Shown here piece by piece: positions 43,122 through 52,900 of a stretch of DNA of 64,000 nt. Made by a program: the position numbers and the translations under genes. The notes below the pieces were generated by a model, which was not told the DNA's origin, did not search any database, and worked only from the letters and a program-made list of their open reading frames with translations. The DNA comes from Anaerolineales bacterium (GTDB lineage Bacteria > Chloroflexota > Anaerolineae > Anaerolineales > Villigracilaceae), in NCBI GenBank assembly GCA_025056175.1, contig JANWWK010000076.1:1-64000 (forward strand), in the 5' to 3' direction. The stretch's first letter is position 1, and each line of letters opens with the position of its first letter.

Positions 43122-45479
43122 TCAGGGGGCAATCGTCACTTCGGCAGTGACCAGGCAGGAGGCTTCCCCGAAATCGCTGGAGACGGTCAGGGTGCGGCGG
43201 AAGTTCCTGTCCACCAGCGGGCCAAGTTGCACTTCCGCGCTGCCCACGCACAGGGGGTCAGGACCGTTGTTGATGTCATAGTCACTCAGCGAGACGGTAA
43301 GAATAGCCGAGCCAGTATGCGGCACATCCCGCTGGAACAGCCAGGGAAGCCGTGTGGAAGATTCGCCCGGCCGATAACTTCCTCCCGTCAGGCAAGTCAT
43401 ACCGCCCGGGCAAGTCCCAAACAAGACGTGAGTCCAATCGTGACCCAGGCTGTCGTGCCGCTCGCCATAGCCGTTCAGATACACCGAACCGAACACTTCC
43501 AGGCGGCGGTCATCGCAGGCGATGCAGATGTCGCCATCATCGCGCAGTTGGCCGGTGCGGGCGCTGGGGGTGAGTTGAATCGAGGTAATGCGCACGCGCA
43601 GTTTATCCTGTTTGCACTCCGGCAGGCGCAAGATGAGCGGCGCGCTGGGCGCGGAATTGCCCTGCGTGGTGCGCGCCGAGACGGTGGCGTACACGGTAAC
43701 GCCGCAGCGATACGCCAGGGGCAGGGGCGTAAGCGGCAGGAACCGATTCGGCCCATCCACCTGGAACTGCGGCCCCGGCACCCGGCGCGAGGGGCTGCCC
43801 GGCTGCTCGAATTCCATTTTCACATCGAAACCGGTCAGCATGTTTTGGGTAACAGTTGCCGATGGCAGCCACGACCAGGCCAGACGCGGCACGGAAACGG
43901 CGCAGCGGAAGCCGCCTCCATCGTACAGGTACAGGCGCGCGTCACAGCCGAAGGTCCATTCCAGCGCCACGTTCGTGGGAGCAGGGATGCTGGAGACCGG
44001 CGCAGACAGGCGGTCGAGGACGGGCGGGATGTTCAGGTATTGCGGTTCGAGCGCGCCTTCGTAGATGCGGGAGATGTCGAGACTGGCCACCGGGCGGTAG
44101 ATGCGGTACGTCAGGTTGAAGACGTAACTTTTGGGCGCATCCGGGTTGGTGACGCGGCTTCTGCCCAAGAGGGGGCGGCCATCCCAATCTTCGGCGGGGT
44201 GACGGCCTTCGTACACGCCCAGAGAACTGGTGACGGCCCCGTTGCGCCCCCAGCATTCCAACGCCAGGTCCACGCTGCCGGTTTCCGGCAGGGTGAAAGC
44301 GTATTGTCCACGGCTGGGCAATTGCATTGGCAACTGGTAGGTGGTGTAACCCGGCCCGGGGCGCAGCAGGTCTTCTCCGGCGGGAATGCGCTCATAGCGC
44401 GAGCCGTTGACCGAGACGTAACAGTAGATACCGGTGAAATTTTTCTGCGTTTCGATTTTGAGCATCGCCAGCCGCAGGGAGGTCGTTCCGGCGGCAGGGG
44501 CGGGGTCGCATTCCGGGCCGAGCGTGATGCTGACCATATCGGTCACGCTGCTGCCGGAAGGTCGGCGCGGGGCGAGCAGATAGCGGTAGGTTCCGCCGCG
44601 CGCGGGGGTCGAATCGGTATAAGTGAGCGTGTTGGCGGGCAGGGTGGCGAGCAGGGTCTGGGCGTCTTCGCCGGGGGCAATGCGGTAGAGCAGATAGGCC
44701 GTCTCATCGGCAGAATCGGTCCAGCGCACGGAAATTTGACCGCATGAATGCGTCTCACCATTGAAGCGGGAGGCCGGCGGGGCGGCGGGGTCGCGTCCCG
44801 GCCCGCCAGGCAGGGGTGGGGGAACATCGGGAGCGGAGGGGGGAGCGGACGGGGGCGCAGATGAACCGGAGGGAGGAGCAGACGGGAGCGGGTTAGGGCG
44901 GCGGGGCAGAGTGACGGGCGCGCCGGGCGGGATGACCGCTTCGGGCGCGGAGGGCAGGCCGGGGTTCAGACGGGCAATTTCCGCCGGGGTCGTACCCGCC
45001 GCGGCGGCCAGGTCGCCCACGCGGATTTCGGTCACGCCTTCGCCGCGCGGCAGGTCATCCACATTCACCTGCACAGGCAGGCCGCTTAAATCGGCTGTAT
45101 CTACGAAGACCACTTGCGAATCGGCGAACTCGTCTGCATTGAAGAAGGCACGCGCCACCAGGACGTGACGGCCAGGAGTAGAAACCGTCCACGATTGGAC
45201 GAGCGTGAGGGCGTTGCCCGTCCCGTTGGCGGCGGCGATGAGCGCGCCATCGGCATACACTTCCAGGCGGGAGATAGGACGGTTGGCTTCGGCATACACC
45301 TCCAGCGGCAGGGAGTCGTTCAGGTTGGTCAGCACGCCGGTTTGGGGCGAGCGAATCTGGACGAAGGGCGGAGGCTGATTTTGGGCCGCGCGCCAGGCCA
45401 GCCAGCCCGCCGTCCCGCCGCAGAACAGGAGCAAGACGAGCAGCACGAAGAGAAGAAGACAGCCAGTGCGGTTTTTCAT
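43122..45479 (-). CDS. Anchored surface protein with Ig-like, LysM-like and Fn3-like regions (copy 1)
   Basis: 785 residues. It begins MKNRTGCLLLFVLLVLLLFC, a membrane anchor. The same module order as copy 2 follows: Ig-like, LysM-like (IRVGDLAAAAGTTPAEIARLNPGL), proline-rich linker, Fn3-like region with RFNGETHSCGQISVRWTD, and a long C-terminal part. The first 330 residues are nearly superimposable on copy 2, while the C-terminal halves have diverged strongly. Tandem duplication followed by divergence of the distal half is the likely history. Confidence 0.78.
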   Translation of the reverse strand: MKNRTGCLLLFVLLVLLLFCGGTAGWLAWRAAQNQPPPFVQIRSPQTGVLTNLNDSLPLEVYAEANRPISRLEVYADGALIAAANGTGNALTLVQSWTVSTPGRHVLVARAFFNADEFADSQVVFVDTADLSGLPVQVNVDDLPRGEGVTEIRVGDLAAAAGTTPAEIARLNPGLPSAPEAVIPPGAPVTLPRRPNPLPSAPPSGSSAPPSAPPSAPDVPPPLPGGPGRDPAAPPASRFNGETHSCGQISVRWTDSADETAYLLYRIAPGEDAQTLLATLPANTLTYTDSTPARGGTYRYLLAPRRPSGSSVTDMVSITLGPECDPAPAAGTTSLRLAMLKIETQKNFTGIYCYVSVNGSRYERIPAGEDLLRPGPGYTTYQLPMQLPSRGQYAFTLPETGSVDLALECWGRNGAVTSSLGVYEGRHPAEDWDGRPLLGRSRVTNPDAPKSYVFNLTYRIYRPVASLDISRIYEGALEPQYLNIPPVLDRLSAPVSSIPAPTNVALEWTFGCDARLYLYDGGGFRCAVSVPRLAWSWLPSATVTQNMLTGFDVKMEFEQPGSPSRRVPGPQFQVDGPNRFLPLTPLPLAYRCGVTVYATVSARTTQGNSAPSAPLILRLPECKQDKLRVRITSIQLTPSARTGQLRDDGDICIACDDRRLEVFGSVYLNGYGERHDSLGHDWTHVLFGTCPGGMTCLTGGSYRPGESSTRLPWLFQRDVPHTGSAILTVSLSDYDINNGPDPLCVGSAEVQLGPLVDRNFRRTLTVSSDFGEASCLVTAEVTIAP

Positions 45480-45509
45480 GGTAGATGAACCTTGTGCAGG
45501 AATTCAAAT

Positions 45510-46763
45510 TTACGGAATGTTGTAAGCCAGCAGAACGATTTCGGTACTGCCCATGTTGCTGGTTCCCACTGATTTCACCAACCCCACGCCAGGGACATGC
45601 CAGGCAGAATCGGAACTGGTGAACGAAAAAGCCAGACTGCCGGAGATATAAATGTCTATTTTGGTGGAGCACTCCACGCGCAGGGCAGAAAACTCCCCGG
45701 CAGGCACTTTGACCGTCTCCATATTCCCGGCTTTACAGGAGGTCACCAGCACGTTGCGCGACTCGATGGTCACACCACCGGTGTTTTGCTGACCGAGATA
45801 GACGATGTTCTGCGCCCATTCCTGTCCTGGCTGAGGATTGCTGGGGAAGGAAATGCCAGTGTTGGATTCGATGGTGAAATCGGCCTGCATCTCGGCGGTG
45901 AAGACGGCGGCCCCGGAGGAGGGTGTCAGGGCAATCAGATTGCCATTTTGACAGGCCCAACTGCCCTGGCGGGTCGTCCCGGCGCTGAAGACATCCTGGT
46001 CATCGAAGCCATCAGGGCGGACGGCAGTCAGAGTGCGCGTGAAGGTGCCGCTGCTTGTGCCGCTCAACTGATATTGCCAGGAAGCACCTTGCACAATGGG
46101 ATAGTACGAGTTTTGGCACTGCCCTTCAGCCGGGGCGGGTTGGTTCTGCCCCGAGCCAGGCTGGGCGGTCGGTTCGGCGGCCTGCTGGGGATACGGAATC
46201 AACCGCGCCTCGAACAGCCGCGCCAGGGCGATGACGGCCTGGCGGTCGAAGCCGCGCCCGTCCAGCGCGAGATACCAGCCATTGACAACAGCCTGGATAG
46301 AAATCAGCCCATCCCGCTCCTGAAGCAGGGCGGTCTCGCCCAGCGCGAGGGCTTCGGCTCCAGCAGTGGCATCGAGATATTGCATTCGGCTGTCATAGAC
46401 CTGCTTGCCGGGCTGGCCGGTGATGACGGTGACAGACACCGTCTGCCCGCCGCTGAAGTTGTAGTAGCAAGCAGTTTTGTTGATTTCGGCTTCGGGAACG
46501 CTATCGGAGGGCGTTTGGCCGAGCAGAGCGCTGAAATCGGGCGCGGAGAGCAGGGCGCATTCTTCCATCCCGGCCGTGTCGAGGGCGCGCGGGTCGAGCG
46601 GCGGGGCGGATGGGGGAACGGATGAGGAATCGGATGAAGCGGATGGGGAAGCAGAAGAGGGAGCAGCAGGAGAGGGCGGGGCGGCAGGAGCCGCGGGCGC
46701 GCCCAGGCTGCAGGCCAAAGCCGCCAGCGCGAGCAGGGAGAGGGCAAGGGAAATGGGTTTCAT
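45510..46763 (-). CDS. Lipoprotein with a DUF3558-like module and a beta-rich C-terminus
   Basis: 417 residues. Signal peptide with lipobox LAALAC. A Ser/Pro/Ala stalk is at about 20-55. A first domain is at about 58-195 ([21 protein letters not shown]...[15 protein letters not shown]...). It is a paralogue of the domain in the 46782-47405 gene. The second half, at about 215-417, is a beta-rich domain ([15 protein letters not shown]...). That layout resembles secreted DUF-type proteins of Chloroflexota. The function is unknown. Confidence 0.75.
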   Translation of the reverse strand: MKPISLALSLLALAALACSLGAPAAPAAPPSPAAPSSASPSASSDSSSVPPSAPPLDPRALDTAGMEECALLSAPDFSALLGQTPSDSVPEAEINKTACYYNFSGGQTVSVTVITGQPGKQVYDSRMQYLDATAGAEALALGETALLQERDGLISIQAVVNGWYLALDGRGFDRQAVIALARLFEARLIPYPQQAAEPTAQPGSGQNQPAPAEGQCQNSYYPIVQGASWQYQLSGTSSGTFTRTLTAVRPDGFDDQDVFSAGTTRQGSWACQNGNLIALTPSSGAAVFTAEMQADFTIESNTGISFPSNPQPGQEWAQNIVYLGQQNTGGVTIESRNVLVTSCKAGNMETVKVPAGEFSALRVECSTKIDIYISGSLAFSFTSSDSAWHVPGVGLVKSVGTSNMGSTEIVLLAYNIP

Positions 46764-46781
46764 GGTCTCGTCATCCTTTCT

Positions 46782-47405
46782 TCAGTAGGAAACTAATCCG
46801 TTCATCAGCAATTCGGCCAGCAGAAGCAGGTGTTTGCGGTCGAGACCGGTGCCATCCAGAACGATGTACCAGCCCTTCAGAACGACTTCCAGGATAGTGC
46901 GGTTGTCTTCGGCGAACACCTTGAAAATGGCAATTTCGCCCAACGAGACCGGTTCGATGACTCCGCCGGTCATGGCGTCGAACTGGCGTACATTCTCGAA
47001 GGCTTCGCGTCCTGGCAGGCTGGTGAAAATTCCGGCGAAGAGCGTGCTGGGAGTGCCAGAGAACGTGTATAAACAGGCTTTCTTTTCAGCGTCAGACAAG
47101 GGCTGAGCAGAGGCTACAAAAGTGCCCGTTGCGTTGGGAAAATCCGACTCCAGAAAAATGTCGCAGCCAGAGAGGGCGCGCGGGTCAATCACGCGGGTTT
47201 GCGGCATGAGAGCGGTCGGCGGAGGCGTGAGGGTCGGCGGAGCAGGCGGTTCGGTCGGTTTAACTTCCACCTGCGCAGTGGGGGTGAAGGTGGGAATCTC
47301 GATGGGCGGAGCAGCAGGCGGCGGGCTGACCGTCTCCGGCAGATTGCAGGCCAGGGCTGCCAACAGCAGGCTTACGAGGGGCAAAACGCGCAAAAATTTA
47401 GACAT
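46782..47405 (-). CDS. Lipoprotein with a DUF3558-like module
   Basis: 207 residues. Signal peptide and lipobox LAALAC. A PTFTPT...PPTLTPPPTA stalk is at about 30-70. A globular domain follows: GCDIFLESDFPNATGTFVAS, CLYTFSG, and a C-terminal WYIVLDGTGLDRKHLLLLAELL. The last block aligns with [22 protein letters not shown] of the next gene, so the two are paralogues. AAAAGGAGGAGAGA lies before the ATG at 47405. Confidence 0.78.
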   Translation of the reverse strand: MSKFLRVLPLVSLLLAALACNLPETVSPPPAAPPIEIPTFTPTAQVEVKPTEPPAPPTLTPPPTALMPQTRVIDPRALSGCDIFLESDFPNATGTFVASAQPLSDAEKKACLYTFSGTPSTLFAGIFTSLPGREAFENVRQFDAMTGGVIEPVSLGEIAIFKVFAEDNRTILEVVLKGWYIVLDGTGLDRKHLLLLAELLMNGLVSY

Positions 47406-47427
47406 TCTCTCCTCCTTTTGAGGGTTT

Positions 47428-48792
47428 CTATGGCACAAAGGGCGGCGGCGTTTCGCAAAAGGCCAGCGTCCGCAGGGATTCCGCCGCGCCGAGGGCCAGG
47501 TCGCGGTAATACTCCGCGTATGGCTCCTGGGCTGTCAGTATCGCCGGGTTGCTCAGAAAATAGGCCATCCAGAGTTGCAGGGAGTACGTCACGCCGTAGG
47601 CATTCATTTCAGACAGAGATTTATCCAGGTTTCCGCAGGTATGCGGCCCTTTTTCGATGTGGCGGGCTTCGTGAACGAAGAGATTCACGTTTCCCTGCAC
47701 CAGCCCCCAGCCGGAGCGGGGGTCGGCCCAGCGCCAGGTTTCGCGCGGGCTGAGGCGGGCGAACGACCCCGAAGGAATGTTGATGACGCGCGCGGGACTG
47801 CAACAAGAACCCTGTGAGATGTCATCCCGAAAGCGAATGCCTTTGGCCGTTGAAACGAACCAGTCGTAGAGGGGGCGGTCGGTCCAGGGCAGGGGGCGCG
47901 TAAAGGTGAGCATTTTCATCGCCAGGAGGGCCTGGTAAGCCGATTTCTGAAAGGCTGTCAGGTCTGCCGAGCCTTCGGAGGCTTTGCAAACCAGTTCACC
48001 GGTGTTGCCGCCTTCAAAGATGAGTTCGATGTCGCGGTCAATGGCTGCAATTTCTTCGGCAGTGGGGCAGCGGGCAATCATTTCATCCAGCGTGCCGGGC
48101 TGAGGCGGGATAGCGGGCAGTTGCTCGTAAGCGGCTTCAGTCAACGGGTTGGAATCCTCCCCGGCGGCCGCATTGACTTTGAAGATGAAATCCTCGAAAG
48201 AAGAGGGTTCGCCCAGAACAATTGCGCTGCCTTGCGGATACAAGTCGCCGCTCAATTTCCAGTTGACCCACACTTTGCTGCCGCGCAGGCGAAGGAGATA
48301 CTCCTCCCCCGGTCGGACGGGGACAGGTTCGCTGAACTCGAAGCGCAGCCAGCCATCTATTCCCTCCGCGCCCACTGGAGCGGAGGTTTCGGCCAACACA
48401 TTTCGAGAAGCGTCCAAAATGGTCAGGGTCAGGGTATCGCCGCCGCCCTTGCCCGCAAAAACATTGACCTCGACCGACCGAATGGCACTGGAGACCGCCC
48501 TAAAGGTCTGCGCCATGAAATTAGACGGGTCGAGATTCGTCCAGGCGCCATCCCACGTCGTGGGCGCGTTGCGGGGTTCAGAAGGAAGGGGGGTGGGACT
48601 GGGCAGGGAGAGATGTGTTTCCGGCAAAAACGTGGGCGTCGCTTCCACTGGCGGGGCCGCGGTGGGGGTTTGCGTGGCAGTCGCGGGAGCGGTCGGCGTC
48701 ACGGGCAGCGCAGCCGGGGTGAGCGGGGCAGGCGCGCAGCCAGCCGTCAGAATGACAACCAGGAAAACGAACCAGAACGCCTTACAATTCAT
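47428..48792 (-). CDS. Lipoprotein with a zinc-protease-like HEARH motif
   Basis: 454 residues. Signal peptide with lipobox LTAGC (C19). A Pro/Thr stalk follows (LPVTPTAPATATQTP). A jelly-roll-like region is at about 70-215 (MAQTFRAVSSAIRSVEVNVFAG...). The C-terminal domain holds NLFVHEARHIEKGPHTCG, an HExxH motif typical of zinc peptidases. A third metal ligand is not certain. It might process surface proteins made by this operon. It is the first gene of the run and is preceded by GAGGAGAAA. Confidence 0.75.
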   Translation of the reverse strand: MNCKAFWFVFLVVILTAGCAPAPLTPAALPVTPTAPATATQTPTAAPPVEATPTFLPETHLSLPSPTPLPSEPRNAPTTWDGAWTNLDPSNFMAQTFRAVSSAIRSVEVNVFAGKGGGDTLTLTILDASRNVLAETSAPVGAEGIDGWLRFEFSEPVPVRPGEEYLLRLRGSKVWVNWKLSGDLYPQGSAIVLGEPSSFEDFIFKVNAAAGEDSNPLTEAAYEQLPAIPPQPGTLDEMIARCPTAEEIAAIDRDIELIFEGGNTGELVCKASEGSADLTAFQKSAYQALLAMKMLTFTRPLPWTDRPLYDWFVSTAKGIRFRDDISQGSCCSPARVINIPSGSFARLSPRETWRWADPRSGWGLVQGNVNLFVHEARHIEKGPHTCGNLDKSLSEMNAYGVTYSLQLWMAYFLSNPAILTAQEPYAEYYRDLALGAAESLRTLAFCETPPPFVP

Positions 48793-48977
48793 GCTTTTTC
48801 TCCTCAGCAGGAAAACCAACAGGGATAAAAATCAGGATTTTTTCTCCCTTGTTTCTCCTAATTGTAGAGAAAAAGCGTCCTCGAAACGTCCTCGGGATGG
48901 GGTTGGGAATAGGTAATTGGGGGGAGGGTTCCGATTCCGCCCAAAAAGGTTTGCCCCGCAACAAACACAACGCAATC

Positions 48978-49011
48978 AAAAAATCTTTGCAGCCTTTGCG
49001 TTGAGAAAAGG
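48978..49011. repeat. Dispersed AAAATCTTTGC...CTTTGCG element, copy A
   Basis: Contains AAAAAATCTTTGCAGCC followed by TTTGCGTTGAGAAAAGG. Related A/T-rich strings with the TCTTTGC / TTTGCG core occur at 54752-54803 and, inverted, at 62979-63040. The gap 48793-49021 has no gene. Confidence 0.4.
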
Positions 49012-49021
49012 CGGTGAACCG

Positions 49022-49459
49022 TTATTCGCTTGCCTTGCCCTCCAGCTCACTCACGAGCCATACCGGGATTTCCTGAACTCGCCGCAGATGCTCATCATTG
49101 GTCAGGAAGGCCTCACAGCCATTTACCAGCGCTACGGCCACTTGCATTGAATCCGCTAGCGTCAAGCGATAGCGAGCGCGCAATTCTGCCGCCATCTCTG
49201 CCGCCACATCATCAATCAGGCAAAACTCAACGCCTGCGCCCTGAACAAGCGCCGCCCGAAACAACTCCGCCAGTCGTTTATTTTTAGATTGCAGCGGAAG
49301 AACCAGACATTCTGCCAGCGTAATCGGGGAGACCACAGCAGTCCACTCATGGCGTTGCAGCCGTTGAAATATCTCCTCAACTGCTGCAGCAAACACCGGA
49401 TGTCCCTCCACAAAATAAATGACCGGCGCTGTATCCAGAAAAATCCGCCGGATGTGCAT
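49022..49459 (-). CDS. PIN-domain toxin, VapC-like
   Basis: 145 residues, a PIN ribonuclease fold. Acidic metal ligands are visible: D9 (FLDTAPVIYFVE), a Glu in LAECLVLP, an Asp in LTLADSMQVAVA and an Asp in FLTNDEHL. VapC toxins cut tRNA or rRNA and arrest translation. The start lies two bases after the antitoxin stop, the classical order (antitoxin first). Confidence 0.85.
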   Translation of the reverse strand: MHIRRIFLDTAPVIYFVEGHPVFAAAVEEIFQRLQRHEWTAVVSPITLAECLVLPLQSKNKRLAELFRAALVQGAGVEFCLIDDVAAEMAAELRARYRLTLADSMQVAVALVNGCEAFLTNDEHLRRVQEIPVWLVSELEGKASE

Positions 49460-49461
49460 GG

Positions 49462-49710
49462 CTAAACCTGTTGACGCATCATCATACTGCGTTGTTGGTC
49501 GCTCTCCTCACGCATCTGACATACCCAATCTTGCGCGTCCATGCCAGCAGCTGGATAAGTCAATTGTCCCTTCAAATGCGCCCACATTAATCGTTTTTTC
49601 TTCAAGACCGGTCTGACACTCTCAATCAAACGTCCGGCCAAAAAGAGACGTTCAGATGGAGAAAGAGAACGCGCCTGGCGCAACAAGGTTTCGAGCGTAT
49701 CTGAAGACAT
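49462..49710 (-). CDS. Antitoxin partner of the PIN toxin
   Basis: 82 residues. The helical N-terminus LLRQARSLSPSERLFLAGRLIESV resembles addiction-module antitoxins of the type found with PIN or RelE toxins. The C-terminal tail (QDWVCQMREESDQQRSMM) is the probable toxin-binding part. The ribosome site GGAGG sits before the ATG. Confidence 0.75.
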   Translation of the reverse strand: MSSDTLETLLRQARSLSPSERLFLAGRLIESVRPVLKKKRLMWAHLKGQLTYPAAGMDAQDWVCQMREESDQQRSMMMRQQV

Positions 49711-49727
49711 GACAACCTCCGTGCAAA

Positions 49728-49733
49728 ATTATA
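49728..49733 (-). promoter_or_regulatory. -10 element of the toxin-antitoxin operon
   Basis: TATAAT on the minus strand lies 17 bases before the antitoxin ATG. GGAGG lies between, so unlike the leaderless genes this message has a short leader with a ribosome site. Beyond it, the gap 49734-49901 to the BTAD gene shows no gene. Confidence 0.45.
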
Positions 49734-49901
49734 CTGTAAAAAGGCGTTCCTCTTCCCACATCAGCAAACTGCAAGCCAGCCATCATATCCTGCCTGCCCG
49801 TTTCATGGGCGCGCTGCGACCCAAAAGCGGCGAAGCCCGTCGCAGGCGATGAGGCGCGGGCAGCCCCGCAAGGCAGGAGAAGAGCCACAGATGATTACGA
49901 T

Positions 49902-52900
49902 TTACGCATTCCGCAAGACGATTTCCCGCAAAATTTCGTCCGAAGGTTGGTTGAACATGAGCTGGAAGGGGGCAAAAGCCGTTTCGGCCAGGGAGAGCAG
50001 GTCGGCGCGGCAGGTTGGGGCTGCGGCGCACTGACCGGCGGCCTGATGGATGCTCATCCGCAGTAGGAGCGCTTCGCCGGTGAGAATCGCATCGGGACAG
50101 GCGCGCGCCAGGCTGAGGGCTTCTTCAGCGGCGGCGAGCGCTTCGGGCAAGCGGTTTTCCGCGCGCAGGAGGGCGGCGCGGGTCAATTTCACCAGAATTT
50201 GCTGCGGGGTTTCGCCGAATTCTCCCGCCTGGCGCGAGAGGGTGTCCAGCAGCGCCTGGTCTGTTGCGCCGGTTTGCGCCTGGGCAAAAAGCCATTCCAG
50301 ACGCGCATTTTGGATAAACTGCGGCACACCGCTGGCCTGGGCGGCCCGGAGAGCGCGTTCGCCGATGGCATCCGCCTGCGAAACATCCCCTGCCAGCCGC
50401 CGCAACCGGGCGCGGAACAGGGCGGCCAGCATGACCACGGCGTGTAAGTCGAGTGCAGCGGCTTCCTTTTCCAGCGCGGCGAGCGAGTCGGGCGGAGTGC
50501 GACCGGCAGCCAGGGCGGTGAAGGCCAGGTAAACCCGCATGAGCAGCTGCCCGTAACGGCTTTCGACCCGCCGGGCAATCTCCAATCCGCGTTCAAAATC
50601 GGACTGGGCTTCGCCCAGCCGTCCCATGCGCAGGTACGCCGCGCCGCGCCCGGCGAATTTGCCCCACATGCCAGGCAGGTACGAGTCCCCGGCCACTTCG
50701 ATGGCCTGGCGATAGATTTCGATGGCTTCGGGATACCGTCCGCAGTTGAGCGCAATTTGCCCCTGCATGGTCAGGGCAGCCGATTCAAGCCGCCGCAACC
50801 CGCCGCGCCGCGCCAGTTCCACCGTTTTGGCGAGCGTTTCGTCCGCCCCGGCATAATCCTGCACGAAAACCAGCGCCGTGCCGAGGTGATTCAGGCTCTG
50901 CACAGTCTGCGCCGAGGGTTGGGCCAGGCTTTCTTCCAGCGCGAGGGCCTCGCGCAAATCCTGAATAGATTGCGCGTGCCGCCCCAGCAGGAGCGCGGCC
51001 ATGCCACGAATGTTGAGGGCGCGCGCAATGGCTTGCGAATCGGCCAGGGCGCGCGCCAGCAGGAGCGATTCGTCAGCAGATTGCCAGGCTTCGGCGTAGC
51101 GGTCACTGGTGTAGAGCGCATAGGCCAGACGAGCGAGGGCATGGGCGCGCAAGGGCGGGAAGTCACTGCACAGGCGCAGGGCTTCTTGCAAAAGCGGCAG
51201 GGCATCGGAGGCCTGGCCGCGATAGTGGGCAATGACGCCGCGCTGGAGAGCGGCTTGCGCCCACAATTCACGGCCTTCGAGCGAGGCATCACCCGTCAGC
51301 AGGGTTTCAGCGCGCTCGATGGCCTGCAAGGCTGCATCAAAAGCCGCCAGGTCGGTGCTTTCGCGGGCATGTTCCAGCCAAAAACGCGCGGCGGGCAGGG
51401 GCAACCCGGCGGCCTGGTAATGCGCGGCAATCCGCCCGGCAAAGCCGCTTTCACCAGCGTGAACCTGCTGGAGAACCAGGGCAACCTGCTGGTGCAGGAT
51501 AGCGGCGCGCGCGGCAGGAATGACTTCGAGCAGAATTTCGTGAATCAACTGGTGTGAAAAGACATATTCCGGCGCGCCGGGCAGGATGGCTTCGGTCACA
51601 AAGCGGTTGGCCGATAAACTATCAAGCGCAGCCGCCTGAGCCGCCTCCGACCAGCCGAGCAGGGCTTGCAGTTCGCGGTCGGAAAACGAAAAACCGAGCA
51701 AAGCGGCGGCTTCGAGCATCTCGCGCGCGGCGCGGTTCAACCCTTCCAGGCGCAGGGCAATCGAATCACGCAGGCCAGGCAGAGAAGGCCGCTCGCCCCG
51801 CGCCTGGCGGATGGTTTCGGCGGCTTCGCGCAGCAGGAGCGGCAGGCCCTCTGCGTAGCGGGCCAGTTCTTCGTAGAGCGAGGGCGGCAGGGTCTCTTCG
51901 CGCAGCAAGGCCTTCAGCAGGGAGCGTGCCTCCGCAGGGCGGAAGGCATGCAGCGGGAGTTCGACCAGGGCGCGGCGCTGGCGCAAAGCACGCTTGACCT
52001 GCAAGAGCGGCAGGGGCAGTTCTTCCAGGCGGTGCGTGATGAGAATGAGCAGGGGCAGCGCGGAGCAGGTGTCGGCCAGTTCGCGCAACACATCGAGCGA
52101 GGCGTCATCCGCCCAGTGAACATCTTCCAGAACCAGGATGAGCGGACGCGCCAGCGCCAGGGCGTGAAAAGCCTGCCGCAAAGCGGCGCGCAGTTCTGCG
52201 GCGTTGGGATGAGCCGGCGCCAGCAGACCAGGTTTGAGCAGCGCCAGGTCGGGGACGAGCGGCAGCAGGCGGTTCAACCATTCGGGCAGAATCTCCTCGC
52301 TGCGCGCCAGGAGCGGCGCGGCGGCATTGAGAATTTGTCCCCAGGGCGCATAGGGGCGGGGCGGCGAATCGCTCACCGGCGGGGAACAGCCCCCCCACAA
52401 GACGCGCGGCGCGATGCCCGTCGCATTATCGGCCAGGCGGCGCAGGGATTCCTGCAAGAGCGCAGTTTTGCCCACCCCCGCCGGGCCAGAGACGAAGGCA
52501 ACCCCTCCCCGCCCGTTTCCCAGTCCCCGAAACAGGCCGGAAAGTTGCTCCAGTTCGGCTTCGCGGCTGATGAAGAGCGGCGCAGCAGGTTTGGGGGGCG
52601 CGCTCGGGCGCATCAGGCGGTTGTGCAGGATGTCGCTGTAGAGCGTCATCGTCTCTGGCATGGGCTGGGTGTTAAGTTCGCGCTCCAGCTCACGCGCCAG
52701 AGTTTGATAGGTGGCGAGAGCGGCAGCGCGATTGCCAGTTTGGGCTTCCAGCGTCATCTTCAGGCGGGCGGCTTCTTCATCCCAGGGGTCTTCAAGCAGC
52801 AGACGGCGCACCCAATCCAGGGCGCGGGTCAGGTCGCCCCGCTCCGCATAGCCCTGCGCCAGGCGTTTGAGCAGGGAAAGGAAGCGTTCACGCAAGGCTT

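Noticed and set aside
40695-44747. 609- and 546-codon plus-strand open frames
   Set aside because: They are antisense to the two surface paralogues. Their composition is Arg/Gly-rich as expected for a complement of GC-rich repeats.
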